Both the position numbers and the translations under genes were made by a program. The notes beneath the pieces were generated by a model, which saw nothing but the letters and a program-made list of their open reading frames with translations, was not told where the DNA came from and searched no databases. Positions 50,910-60,327 of a stretch of DNA of 64,000 nt are shown here, in pieces. Position 1 is the stretch's first letter. Each line of letters opens with the position of its first letter. This stretch comes from Nitrospirota bacterium (GTDB lineage Bacteria > Nitrospirota > Thermodesulfovibrionia > UBA6902): NCBI GenBank assembly GCA_016213935.1, contig JACQZG010000013.1:50419-114418 (forward strand). Reading direction: 5' to 3'.

Positions 50910-52562
50910 TTATCCGATAACCCTTAATATCTCCGCAAAAGTCGTTATGCCTTCTTCAGCCTTCCTGATACCATTGTCCCTCATGGTCTTGAAGCCTCTC
51001 TCATTTGCCTTTTGCCTCAGGATATTTACGGGCGCCCCTGAACTTATAAGAAATTTAATTTCATCATCCACCAGAAGTATCTCGCCGATGGCGGTCCTGC
51101 CGAGATAGCCGGTATTATTGCAGAGTGAACATCCCCTGCCCCGATAAGCCGTCTTAACAACGCCCTCAAGCTCGGGAAATCCCATGCCGGCAAGTTCCCC
51201 GGGATTAAGGGCATATTTTTCCTTGCAGTTATTGCAAATCTTTCTTACGAGCCTCTGACCGATGACGCCTATCAAAGTGGTAGCGATGTCATTTTTATCG
51301 ACTGCAAAGCCGGTCAATCTTGGAATTGAACTCGGGGCATCGTTCGTATGCAATGTGCTTAAAACAAGATGCCCAGTCGTAGAGGCGCTTACAGCCATCT
51401 TCGCGGTCTCTTCATCTATTATCTCTCCTACAAGAATAACGTCAGGGTCATGCCTCAGAAAACATCTCCCCGCCATCGCGTAGGTATAACCGACTTTTGA
51501 GGAAGCCTCTGTCTGCTTTATCATGCTCAGCCTGTATTCTATGGGGTCCTCAACCGAAAGCACATTCTTTTCAATAAGGTCCATCTCCCTTAAAGCGGCA
51601 AAAAGCGTGGTGGTCTTTCCTCCGCCGGTCGGCCCAGAGACGATGATCAAGCCATGCGGCTTCGAAAAAAGGTGTCTAAGCTTCTGCAGGTCATCTTCCT
51701 CGTAACCGAGGTTGGTTATCCTGAAGAGAAAGCCCGATCTTATCAGAACCCTGAGAGATATATCCTCTCCGTGAAGGGTCGGGATGGTGGAGACGCGCAT
51801 GTTGTATTTCCTCTTGAGGAAATTAAAGGAAAATATCCCGAACTGCGGCACTCTCTGCTCGGCAATATCCATTTTAGCGAGGATTTTTATCCTCGTTATT
51901 ATCCCCTGCCTCGCGTTCAGCGGCAGGCAGTGTCCGTACTGAAGCACGCCGTCGATACGGTAATAAACATGCATCGTCTTCTGGGTCGGGGTAATGTGAA
52001 CATCGCTCGCGTTCCTCCTGATAGCGTCCTGCAAAACGTAATCGACAAGAGAAGATATATTGCTTCCCTCCGGCGATGCCTCGCTCTTCATCGCGGATAT
52101 AAGCCTTGATATGCCCTGCGTTATCGGGTTTTCGAGAAAATAATATGCCTTTTCGATAGCCTCTTCAAAAAGGTCCGCATCCACCAGATAGACCTTCGGC
52201 GGTTTTCCCCCTATGCCGGCAGCCTTGTCAACAGCCTTAAGATTGTCCGGGTCAGTAATGCCGATGGTAAGAGTTCCATCGCTCATGTCTAACGGGATAA
52301 AACGCATGTTTTGAGCCATATCCTTATGAACAACATGCAGGACTTTTTCAGGTATGTTATACCCGCTGATATCGAGGAAGGGGATTCCGGACTGTTCCGC
52401 AAGGCATTGGGCTATGTCCGTGTGCGATACGAAGCCGAGAGTTATCATGGCCTCCCCGAGAAGCTCGCCGGTTATGGCCTGTTCAGCCAACGCTATCTCA
52501 AACTGGGTTTCATTGATGCGGCCCTTCTGTTTTAAAAGTTCGCCTAATTTTATCGGAGGCAT
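50910..52562 (-). CDS. PilB/GspE/MshE-type assembly ATPase, paralog 2 (altered GEIRD)
   Basis: 550 residues, closely similar to paralog 1 along its whole length including the N-terminal MshEN-like domain. Walker A GPTGGGKT (310-317) and VEDPIEY are normal, as is the zinc motif (CNNCKEKY ... CSLCNNTGY), but the Asp-box arginine motif GEIRD is GEIID (379-383; Ile382, codon ATA). So the substituted position differs from paralog 1. First ATPase gene after the secretin. Confidence 0.92.
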   Translation of the reverse strand: MPPIKLGELLKQKGRINETQFEIALAEQAITGELLGEAMITLGFVSHTDIAQCLAEQSGIPFLDISGYNIPEKVLHVVHKDMAQNMRFIPLDMSDGTLTIGITDPDNLKAVDKAAGIGGKPPKVYLVDADLFEEAIEKAYYFLENPITQGISRLISAMKSEASPEGSNISSLVDYVLQDAIRRNASDVHITPTQKTMHVYYRIDGVLQYGHCLPLNARQGIITRIKILAKMDIAEQRVPQFGIFSFNFLKRKYNMRVSTIPTLHGEDISLRVLIRSGFLFRITNLGYEEDDLQKLRHLFSKPHGLIIVSGPTGGGKTTTLFAALREMDLIEKNVLSVEDPIEYRLSMIKQTEASSKVGYTYAMAGRCFLRHDPDVILVGEIIDEETAKMAVSASTTGHLVLSTLHTNDAPSSIPRLTGFAVDKNDIATTLIGVIGQRLVRKICNNCKEKYALNPGELAGMGFPELEGVVKTAYRGRGCSLCNNTGYLGRTAIGEILLVDDEIKFLISSGAPVNILRQKANERGFKTMRDNGIRKAEEGITTFAEILRVIG

Positions 52563-52609
52563 TTTCCAAGTTAGGCCGGAATAGGAGGTTCCGGTTTTCA
52601 GCCTTTTGC

Positions 52610-54199
52610 TTACAAACTTATATTGTCTACGGTTGCTTTAAGCAATATCACAAGCTCACTGCTCTCTTCAATCTTTTCATGCTGGTTAAAAAGATAGCCT
52701 ATCAAAGGCAACTTGCCTAAGAACGGAACCCTCTTGTCGGTAACGCCTTCTTTTTTGTCTATATGCCCGCCGATTATTATCATTTCGCCGTCCTTAACCT
52801 TTACGACTGTGCTCAATTCCTTAAGGTCGATAACCGGCAATTTAACTGTATAGGAACCGCTCTCAGTCGTGGGGCCGGCAAGTACACTTTCGTTAAATTC
52901 AACAACATCAGATACTATTGGAGTTATTGTCATCGTAATTTCGCCCTTCTCATTTATGACAGGCATGATGCCAAGCATAACTCCTGAGAGAACACTATCA
53001 GTAGTGACATCAAAAGAAAAAGTCTGTTTTGCTGAATTGCCTTCGCCGGTAGTTTCAACAGTTGTGTCAATTTCACTGATATAATCGGTCTTCCTTCCAA
53101 CATTAAGTATGGCAGACTGGCCGTTCATTATTCCGAGCCTCGGGTTGGAAAGCACGGTTGTATCCCCCTGCTGGTCAAGGGCGGTTATGATTGCTGAGAA
53201 ATCATTGCCCAATGTCGCAACAAAATAACCTGTATCTAAATATGTTGAATTCAACATTGAAGGCCCCGGAACTGAACTTGGTATAAGAATTGGATCAGCA
53301 GCATTGACAGAGCCGGCAAACACGCTGCCGACACCCTTCATCTTATCAAGAAATGTCCAGTCTATGCCGTATTTAAGATTATCAGTGAGCTTTACCTCGA
53401 CTATCCTTGCCTCAACAAGCACCCGCCTTCCGAGGACAGACTTTATCCTGTTTATATAATCCTCAACCTTCTTGAGTTTCTTTTTGGTCGAGGTGACAAG
53501 GAGAGTTCCTGACATTTTATTTATGTCAACCCTGCCGGAGCCCTCGATAATGCTGTTTACAGTCGACTTCATCGACTCCCAAATATCAAAATCGGGGCCG
53601 CTCGCCTTGATGCTCTGCTTGGCTCCGCCTTTAATATTCCCTATATCTTCCGTAGCCCCGAAAAGATCCCCGCCGACATCGGTAGAATAGTTCTGTAATA
53701 CTGCCGGGTGCGAAAACTCAAACATTCTCGTATCCATGGATTTTACGATTAGGACATTGCCGTTAAGCTCGTAAAAATAATCAACGGATGAAAATATGAT
53801 GTTCAGCGCCTCATCAGCCTCGACCTCCTTCAGGGTAAGGGTGAGAGGCTGATCAGGATTTACCCCGGCCTCCATGATTATGTTAAGCCCCGTGTTTTCG
53901 CCGACCGTATACAGAACATCCTTAAGAGATGTATTTCTCGCCGAGATTGAAATAATCCTTGTCTTAAGCGGTATCAGTTCCTCCGTGACAGGAGAAAAAT
54001 CAGGCTCAGCCGTCACAACCTCTTTATCAGAGGCCTGCTTGACCGATATGACCATGCCGGGAGACTGCGTCACAATCCCGCCGGAAGCCGCCTCAATTTC
54101 CACGGCAGGCTCGGTTTTATCCTGCGCAAGCGCCCCAAGCGGCAGGCCGGCAGAAACGAGAATAGATAAAATAAAGAAGATGCATAAGAGCCGGTTCAT
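52610..54199 (-). CDS. Secretin of MshL/PilQ/GspD type
   Basis: Outer-membrane channel of the pilus machine. From ATG 54199 (AAGGGTGAAG upstream) it has 529 residues, with a signal peptide (about 1-26). An STN/N0-type domain (about 80-160), an N1-like region (about 215-265; LLVTSTKKKLKKVEDYINRI) and the secretin C-domain (about 280-525; LVEARIVEVKLTDNLKYG, PVIDLKELSTVVKVKDGEMIIIGGHI, RVPFLGKLPLIGYLF). Length and order fit MshL. A frame 42 bp longer exists but is unsupported. Confidence 0.92.
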   Translation of the reverse strand: MNRLLCIFFILSILVSAGLPLGALAQDKTEPAVEIEAASGGIVTQSPGMVISVKQASDKEVVTAEPDFSPVTEELIPLKTRIISISARNTSLKDVLYTVGENTGLNIIMEAGVNPDQPLTLTLKEVEADEALNIIFSSVDYFYELNGNVLIVKSMDTRMFEFSHPAVLQNYSTDVGGDLFGATEDIGNIKGGAKQSIKASGPDFDIWESMKSTVNSIIEGSGRVDINKMSGTLLVTSTKKKLKKVEDYINRIKSVLGRRVLVEARIVEVKLTDNLKYGIDWTFLDKMKGVGSVFAGSVNAADPILIPSSVPGPSMLNSTYLDTGYFVATLGNDFSAIITALDQQGDTTVLSNPRLGIMNGQSAILNVGRKTDYISEIDTTVETTGEGNSAKQTFSFDVTTDSVLSGVMLGIMPVINEKGEITMTITPIVSDVVEFNESVLAGPTTESGSYTVKLPVIDLKELSTVVKVKDGEMIIIGGHIDKKEGVTDKRVPFLGKLPLIGYLFNQHEKIEESSELVILLKATVDNISL

Positions 54200-54222
54200 A
54201 TTCTTCACCCTTTTTATTGATC

Positions 54223-54699
54223 TCAAGATAGATTTACCCATTTTGTCCCCTTAGTTTTAGTCTTTGTTTTATTCTTGGAATCCGGCATGGCCGAGTATTC
54301 AACCAATATCTTGTCACTCTCAATTTTAAGTATCTTCTGATCGCCTATGGAGTCGCCCTCCATTACCACCATGCCATTGACAATCGCCATGCTTCCCCGT
54401 TCACTCACGATTATCATGGTTACGACAAGCTGGACCTCCTGCTGCTTCTTCTCCTCTTCCGTAGGGACATATTCCCTTTCACCCATTATTTTCTCTATCA
54501 GAGTCGGGACCTGAAGCATCTTGTCGGTGACCTCTTTCCTCTCGGGGATGCTCACATCCTTCAATTCAAAACCAAGTATCTCCTGCTCTTCCTTGGTCAT
54601 TTTATAAGTAATGTCCATCTTAGCGGCAACCATGGCGGCAGCGGCCATTAAAATAAACGGGAGAACCGCCAGGCTGATTAATTTAATGTCGAGTTTCAT
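54223..54699 (-). CDS. PilP/MshK/GspC-like pilotin-partner protein
   Basis: 158 residues: N-terminal membrane helix (about 8-26), charged helical linker (about 35-90, with KKQQEVQLVV), and a small beta domain (about 92-155; MAIVNGMVVMEGDSIGDQKIL, KILVEYSAMP) that matches the PilP/GspC homology-region pattern, here serving to link the inner membrane to the secretin. Assigned mostly by position between secretin and pilO; the sequence match is moderate. Confidence 0.65.
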   Translation of the reverse strand: MKLDIKLISLAVLPFILMAAAAMVAAKMDITYKMTKEEQEILGFELKDVSIPERKEVTDKMLQVPTLIEKIMGEREYVPTEEEKKQQEVQLVVTMIIVSERGSMAIVNGMVVMEGDSIGDQKILKIESDKILVEYSAMPDSKNKTKTKTKGTKWVNLS

Positions 54700-54709
54700 A
54701 TTCTATAAC

Positions 54710-55255
54710 CTATTTGCTCAAGGGCTGTGAGAGCCTGCCTGCAGGCATTCTTATCGAACCTTGAATTTTGCAAATTATATCAGGCGTTTTCTGATCTCTC
54801 ACTATATTTATGTCGTCAAATATGAAATACGGGAACCTGAATGACTGTATATAAGCAACGCTTTCCGTCATGACGGTGTAATCCTCAACCGGAAACTCTA
54901 TGATGACCGGAAGGACGATCTCGCTGTTTGCTTCCTGAAAGTCCTCGACCTTCACATCAGCAAAACGGAGGTTTGATTTTATGTCTGCTATGGCAAGAAG
55001 GATAATATCCCTGTGCCCCCTTGAATAATAGCCCTCGGGAAGCATCTCGTCTATTGCGAGCATGACATTCTCAAGATCGGTCACTGCCTGATTCATCTGC
55101 TGGTGTTTCTGTTTCTCTTTTTCGAAAAGGACGACTGCTTCGCTCAGGCTCTTGCCGTATCTGACGGAAAATATCATCAGAAAGAGGACAGCCGCAAAGA
55201 TAACGCCGGCTATCAGATGGCCGATTACCGCCTTTTTTAATTCACTGTAATACAT
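54710..55255 (-). CDS. PilO/MshJ/GspM-like assembly protein
   Basis: 181 residues. A membrane helix (about 10-32, IGHLIAGVIFAAVLFLMIFS), a coiled coil (about 35-70, EKEKQKHQQMNQAVTDL), then a ferredoxin-like fold (about 75-180; DVKVEDFQEANSEIVLP, IEFPVEDYTVMTESVAYIQS). This is the PilO pattern. It overlaps the end of pilM/N by 1 bp and precedes the PilP-like gene by 10 bp. Confidence 0.75.
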   Translation of the reverse strand: MYYSELKKAVIGHLIAGVIFAAVLFLMIFSVRYGKSLSEAVVLFEKEKQKHQQMNQAVTDLENVMLAIDEMLPEGYYSRGHRDIILLAIADIKSNLRFADVKVEDFQEANSEIVLPVIIEFPVEDYTVMTESVAYIQSFRFPYFIFDDINIVRDQKTPDIICKIQGSIRMPAGRLSQPLSK

Positions 55256-56604
55256 TATTTCGACTCCAGATCAATCTTGAAATCCCTCTGTTTCGGCACG
55301 AGTTCATGCTGTTTGACAGAAATGCCCTGCAGTTTCATGAGAGAATCGATGAACTCCTGATAATATGTATATTTCTGCAGCCCGCCGGTTGCATCGTCCG
55401 GAGAGGCATTGACTGCTCCGTCAATATGGGTGTTGAGAACCTCGCCGCTTATCTTCATGCTTATGGTGTTGATGCTGACACTATCTGTCTTCGCGTCGGC
55501 GAATGAGGTCAGGAAATTCTTTAATACGGGCATGCCGGCTGTTGCCTTGCTCGCCTCCACAAACCCTTTGTAGCTTTCGAATTCGGCCTTTCTCTTGTTA
55601 TAGTTCGCAAGAGTATTTTTGTCGTTAGCGGCAATCTCCTTCTTGATGGAATTAAGCCTCCCTTTTTCGCTGAATACGCTCATAAGAGAATACCCCGAAA
55701 AAAGCAGCCCTGCGACAGCAAGAGCTATGAGCGCGGCAGCGGAAAACCTGAAAAGCTTCCATGAAAGGTAAAAGCCTTTATAATCTTTTTTCGTTACATC
55801 GGCCTCTTTCGGAACTTTAAGAGCCGATATCGGATAGATAAAGTCAAGATAGACATCATTCTGCGCCTTGATATTCGCGGGCTTGAGAGGGCACACCATG
55901 GGAATATCCAGCGCTGTAGTGGCGCTGAAATTCTGGCAGAGCCCGCCAAGCAGGACGATCTGTGAAGGGCTCGCCTTCAGAACCTGTTTGCAGTAGTTCG
56001 CTGTAACATTGATGCTCTGAAGGTCGGCATCGCTTATGCCGGCGGCGCCTGCCTGCACAGCCCTAACAAACTCTATCTTGCCGTTCTTGAGCAGAAAAAG
56101 TATCCTGCTGTGAGAACTTTCAGTGACGCAGAGCACGCTGTCGTCCTCAAAAGGAGCCGCGGAGGCAACCGCGTATATGTGAGGATAAATGCCTTTAACG
56201 AGTTTTCTGTGGGTTATGAACCGTTCCGTGATATTGGCGACATCAGCGGTCTTGACGACAAAGACCGATATCTCATTCATCTTCCTGTTGCCTTCGAGCT
56301 TTTCGCCTACTACCCTGTAAGTGTAGGTAAAATCCTCAAAGGGCGACTTCTGCTTTATTTCGGCCTCGATAAGATTTTTTGCGTATTTGCTCTTAACGGG
56401 CGGGATGAGGAATATATCCTGAAATGACTCCCTGAAGTTGTTTACGACTATGAACTCTTTTGCCTTCTCTTTCTGAAGAAAAGAGTCGAATTCCTTGTTG
56501 CTGAATGTAAGCGCGTCATTGACAACAAACTTCTTGCCTTTTTTGGAAATATAGGCAACCTTTACGATGTCGCCTTCAAAACTGACTATGACATTCTTTC
56601 CCAT
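55255..56604 (-). CDS. PilM-PilN-type fusion (MshI/GspL-like)
   Basis: 449 residues. The cytoplasmic N-terminal half (about 1-265) is an actin-like PilM domain (IVSFEGDIVKVAYISKKGKK, IEAEIKQKSPFEDFTYTYR, IVLLGGLCQN); a single membrane helix (about 290-310, FSAAALIALAVAGLLFSGYS) is followed by a PilN-like coiled coil and ferredoxin-like domain (about 315-445). Such fusions replace separate PilM and PilN, as in MshI and GspL. First gene of the core pilus operon, downstream of a good promoter. Confidence 0.8.
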   Translation of the reverse strand: MGKNVIVSFEGDIVKVAYISKKGKKFVVNDALTFSNKEFDSFLQKEKAKEFIVVNNFRESFQDIFLIPPVKSKYAKNLIEAEIKQKSPFEDFTYTYRVVGEKLEGNRKMNEISVFVVKTADVANITERFITHRKLVKGIYPHIYAVASAAPFEDDSVLCVTESSHSRILFLLKNGKIEFVRAVQAGAAGISDADLQSINVTANYCKQVLKASPSQIVLLGGLCQNFSATTALDIPMVCPLKPANIKAQNDVYLDFIYPISALKVPKEADVTKKDYKGFYLSWKLFRFSAAALIALAVAGLLFSGYSLMSVFSEKGRLNSIKKEIAANDKNTLANYNKRKAEFESYKGFVEASKATAGMPVLKNFLTSFADAKTDSVSINTISMKISGEVLNTHIDGAVNASPDDATGGLQKYTYYQEFIDSLMKLQGISVKQHELVPKQRDFKIDLESK

Positions 56605-56725
56605 TCTTCCCTCGAATATAAGAGGTAAATATAAATGTTTGACCGTTGAGTTAAATTATAAATCCTGCAAAACTTAAAGGCAAATAAAGAAAGGCCTTAT
56701 TAAATATATATAAATTATATTAAAG

Positions 56726-56754
56726 ATTATGTATTAAATGACCCGGCATGTCAA
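56726..56754 (-). promoter_or_regulatory. Strong candidate sigma-70 promoter of the pilus core operon
   Basis: On the minus strand a perfect TTGACA (56754-56749), 17-bp spacer, then CATAAT (56731-56726), ~120 bp before the PilM/N start. It lies just downstream of the pseudopilin terminator, so the core operon has its own start point. Confidence 0.75.
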
Positions 56755-56794
56755 GAGGAAAATAAATAAAATTAAGGTATTAGTCTTTCAGGGC

Positions 56795-56836
56795 AAAAAG
56801 AGAAGGCGTGCTCCGCATCGAGCACACCCTCTCCGA
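56795..56836 (-). terminator. Rho-independent terminator after the giant pseudopilin
   Basis: On the minus strand GGAGAGGGTGTGCTC pairs with GAGCACGCCTTCTC through a 6-nt loop, followed by TTTTT. It lies 25 bp after the pseudopilin stop and ends the pseudopilin unit. Confidence 0.9.
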
Positions 56837-56861
56837 AATCAACGGAAAATCTAATTGCGGG

Positions 56862-59800
56862 CTATTCATCAACAAATGTGCACGGGTTCTGGTTTGTCAT
56901 TCTTACCTGACAGTCATAATCAGCGTCAAATCCATATAAATACGGATAAGCAACAGTGCATCTGAGAGTGCTGGAGCAACTGCTCTGACGTACAGATATA
57001 GCATCAGCCGTTCCGACATTAACATTAGATCCGCTAGGCCATGACTGACAACCCCCAGTATTCTTATAGTAATTCCTGTTGGCACCCGTGAAGTTTCTGA
57101 CATTGATGCCTATGGCTACGCAGAAACACTGATTGTCTATTGCGTCAGTCAAGCCGTCACAGTCATTATCAAGACTGTCTGAGCATGTCCCCGCAACCAG
57201 TGGCGACTCTGTCGCGGGCGAACCCGGGGTACAGGTGTTAACCACGACACCTGATACGCACTGGTTCTGCCCTGTTGCCGCGCATATACCCAATCCGCAA
57301 GTTGTCGGGGTTACCACATAATGCTCATCCGTGCTTCCGTCACAGTCATTGTCAATCCCGTTGCATACAGCATCCGGCGCACCCGGATAGACCGTGTTAT
57401 TGCTGTCATTGCAGTCTGTGTTGTTCACAACATAGCCGGATAGCAGTGTGCATGCCTGTGTAGTGACTGAAGGGTTCCCATAGCTGTCAGAATCGGCATC
57501 TCTGTAATAAGTTGTCGTAACACCTTCGTCAATGCCCAGTACACAGTTGTTGTCAACACCATCGCAGACCTCAACAGCCCCGGGTTTTATCAAAGCATTA
57601 GCGTCATTGCAGTCTCCCGATGTAGCGATAAGCTCAGCCGCGACATAATAATTAGCGGGCCTCGCGCATTGCGTAAGCGTCGCGCCGCTTGAGTAGCGGT
57701 CTCCGTCTACATCCCTGTACCATGTCTGTCCCGGCCGTTCAAGCGGGTCTCCGTCATTGCAGTCGGTTCCGGCAACATAACCGCACCCTGCCGGAGCACA
57801 GTTAGGATTCCAGAAGGGGCACGACCCGCTCGGAGTAAGATTGCGAAATCCGTCACTGTCCCCGTCACAATAGTAATATTGCGCCACGCAGCCTGAATCT
57901 GCAAAGTCAGTGAAGCTGTCGCAGTCATTGTCAAGGCCGTCAAGGCATGTGCCCTCCCCAAACGACTCTACTGCAGGCGGGCCCGGGACGCATATGTTGA
58001 CAACCGCCCCTGACACGCACTGGTTCTGCCCTACAGCCGCACATATCCCGAAACCGCATGTTGATGCTGTTATTACATAATCTTCGTCATTTGTGCCGTC
58101 GCAATCATCATCTATGCCGTTGCAGGTCGCATCATTAGCCGCCGGGATTCCCGGAGTGCATGTATTGACTACGGCCCCTGAGACGCATGTATTGTTTCCG
58201 GTACTTGCGCATGCGCCGACCCCGCACGAAGTCGCTGTTACTACATAATCTTCATCAGAAGCGCCGCTGCAGTCCTCATCTGTCCCGTTGCAGGTAGCAT
58301 CGCTTGGCGCGGCCCCATGATAGGGGTCGCATGTATCAACCACTGTGCCGCCGGAGCAAGTGAGATGCCCGACATTTCCTGAACATATCCCCACTCCGCA
58401 TGTTGTCGGCGTTGCCGGATAATCTTCATCAGCCGTGCCGTCGCAGTCCTCATCCGTGCCGTCGCAGTCAGAGTCAGGGACGCCCGGATGTATCGAGAGG
58501 GCAAGGTCATTGCAGTCGCCGGTACAGGTCTTGTAAGTGTCGCCGTCAACATCAAAACCCTCGTCAATTATGCCGTCGCAGTCATTGTCAGAACTGTCGC
58601 ATGACTCCATAGCTCCCGGATGGATAGCGGCATTGTTATCATTGCAGTCGCCTTCGCAGGTCTTATAAGCGTCGCCGTCAACGTTAAATCCCTCATCAAC
58701 GCTTCCATCGCAGTTATTGTCATACCCATCGCAGATCTCTGTTGCGGACGGATTGATGCTCGCCTGTGTGTCATCGCAATCAGTAGGCGTAACATAGCCG
58801 TCTCCGTCAGAATCGCTTCCCGCAGGGCATGTCCTGTCAACCAAAATCCTGTAATCAGGCGGGCCGTACGGAACAAAACTTAAACAACAGTCGCGGTTAA
58901 TATCGGAAATAATCGCCTGATTGTAGCTCGCCTGAGAATCGAGATGGCCGCAACTGTTATGCTGATTATACTGAAAGATAACCTCAGTGGCGTCGAGTGT
59001 AACGGACGGATAAGTGGTCACTTCAGAGCCGTTGCCCATGCCGGAGCCGTCATCAACTTCAGTTATGCAGGGATCTCCGGTTATCATGAAAGACTTCATA
59101 GCGCCGACCTCATTCCAGACCCTGTACTTTGTGCAGACATGAATGGAAAACTCCGGCAATATGGAGAGAGGCAGAACCTTCTGGTCCAAATTGCCGTCAT
59201 TATCCTTCACAAATACCGGCAGATACTTAGTGCCCGTCTCACTGGGATTAGAGCCGCTTATCAAAAGATTCGTGCACCGGTGCCATGTTCCGCCTGAAAG
59301 GGAGCAAGGGTCAGTATCAGGGTCTGAAACGGTCACGGCGCCAACGCAGTCATAAGATAAACCGGCAAGCAGGTCTTCATGAACGCACCATTCATAATCA
59401 GGCTGAGTGTCAGAATCTCCGCCGTCGGCAAAAGGCACGCCGTTTTCGGCATATATATTTACACTATACGGGATATGTATGACCCCGGAAGGAAGAGAAC
59501 TGTTCACTATCCTGAGCCTTGTTTCAGCGAAACAGCCTGCCTTCACCTGAAGTTCGGCAAGGTTCACCACCCTTCCGATATCTTCATACTTCTCCTGCCT
59601 GTTAAGCCCCGAGGCATAATCATCTATGCCGAGCAATCCCTGCTCATATATCTTCGTCTCGCTCGCGACATTCGTCTGGATATTCCTGTTTTCGCCACCG
59701 CTGAATATGACAAACGCGATATTGTCTTCATCGGTCGAAGAGGTACATGAAGTGTTATCGCAGTTCTTTACGGTTGTATCTGTCGTAGCCTTTCCGCATA

Positions 59801-60122
59801 TGGTGGCTCCATTCTCATCAAGGCCGTTATCGGGATAATACTTGAGGTCCTGGCCCCACACATCTTTATTATCCCTGACAAGGGTTGCGAATTCCGCCTC
59901 TGTCGGGAGCCTGTCATATCTCGCCACAAAACCCATCACGGCGTCAACCGCGACATCTATTATCTTCTTTGTCTCGATCCTCTTCTCCATAGCCACCTGC
60001 GGCCCCATCATCATTATCCCGAAGACAAGGAGCGCGCCCACAAGAAGGAGTATCAGCGCCACATATATCAGCGCGATGCCTTTGTTGTTATTTTTGTAAT
60101 CGGTTAGCATCTTTTTCATCAT
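56862..60122 (-). CDS. Giant pseudopilin with MopE-like Asp/Cys-rich repeat extension
   Basis: About 1086 residues from ATG 60122 (AAGGG upstream; GTG 60128 possible). A prepilin-like N-terminus NKGIALIYVALILLL lacks the usual Glu5. Residues ~45-434 match its two paralogs (RLPTEAEFATLV, DVWGQDLKYY, an Ig-like segment ending ISGSNPSETGTKYLPVF, and a final DCC...DRTCP). From residue ~435 on a 654-residue extension has nine copies of a CxGxDxDCDGxxDE unit (e.g. CDGYDNNCDGSVDEGF), six DCxD-x8-HPG units and four CGxGxC-type units. These resemble the Cu-binding MopE repeat and calcium-type DxDxDG loops. Metal binding is inferred, and copper versus calcium is open. Confidence 0.85.
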   Translation of the reverse strand: MMKKMLTDYKNNNKGIALIYVALILLLVGALLVFGIMMMGPQVAMEKRIETKKIIDVAVDAVMGFVARYDRLPTEAEFATLVRDNKDVWGQDLKYYPDNGLDENGATICGKATTDTTVKNCDNTSCTSSTDEDNIAFVIFSGGENRNIQTNVASETKIYEQGLLGIDDYASGLNRQEKYEDIGRVVNLAELQVKAGCFAETRLRIVNSSLPSGVIHIPYSVNIYAENGVPFADGGDSDTQPDYEWCVHEDLLAGLSYDCVGAVTVSDPDTDPCSLSGGTWHRCTNLLISGSNPSETGTKYLPVFVKDNDGNLDQKVLPLSILPEFSIHVCTKYRVWNEVGAMKSFMITGDPCITEVDDGSGMGNGSEVTTYPSVTLDATEVIFQYNQHNSCGHLDSQASYNQAIISDINRDCCLSFVPYGPPDYRILVDRTCPAGSDSDGDGYVTPTDCDDTQASINPSATEICDGYDNNCDGSVDEGFNVDGDAYKTCEGDCNDNNAAIHPGAMESCDSSDNDCDGIIDEGFDVDGDTYKTCTGDCNDLALSIHPGVPDSDCDGTDEDCDGTADEDYPATPTTCGVGICSGNVGHLTCSGGTVVDTCDPYHGAAPSDATCNGTDEDCSGASDEDYVVTATSCGVGACASTGNNTCVSGAVVNTCTPGIPAANDATCNGIDDDCDGTNDEDYVITASTCGFGICAAVGQNQCVSGAVVNICVPGPPAVESFGEGTCLDGLDNDCDSFTDFADSGCVAQYYYCDGDSDGFRNLTPSGSCPFWNPNCAPAGCGYVAGTDCNDGDPLERPGQTWYRDVDGDRYSSGATLTQCARPANYYVAAELIATSGDCNDANALIKPGAVEVCDGVDNNCVLGIDEGVTTTYYRDADSDSYGNPSVTTQACTLLSGYVVNNTDCNDSNNTVYPGAPDAVCNGIDNDCDGSTDEHYVVTPTTCGLGICAATGQNQCVSGVVVNTCTPGSPATESPLVAGTCSDSLDNDCDGLTDAIDNQCFCVAIGINVRNFTGANRNYYKNTGGCQSWPSGSNVNVGTADAISVRQSSCSSTLRCTVAYPYLYGFDADYDCQVRMTNQNPCTFVDE

Positions 60123-60192
60123 GAACACCCTTGTTTATTTATGAGTTAACTATTGATTAACGCAATAATAATGTTCTGTTAAAATATCTTCC

Positions 60193-60273
60193 TGTCATTC
60201 CCCGACCTGATCGGGGAATCCAGAGAGAAAAAATTAAAATCTGGATTCCCGATTACAACATTCGGGAATGACA
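60193..60273. repeat. 81-bp intergenic element, copy 2 (TGTCAT...ATGACA)
   Basis: Starts TGTCATTCCCCGACC and ends CGGGAATGACA; a first hairpin (CCCCGA...TCGGGG), AATCCAG, A/T spacer, and CTGGATTCCC with a second hairpin. Exactly 81 bp like copy 1 at 1469-1549. It sits in the gap between the giant pseudopilin and the second pseudopilin. Confidence 0.8.
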
Positions 60274-60327
60274 AAAAAGCGGACATCATTTGTATGTGAG
60301 TCATTAATTTTAAAAGCATAATCAACC

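Noticed and set aside
56903..59750. Several Thr/Arg/Cys-rich frames in other phases of the giant pseudopilin
   Set aside because: They are by-products of the repetitive GAC/TGC/GGC codons of the MopE-like region; none has a start signal.
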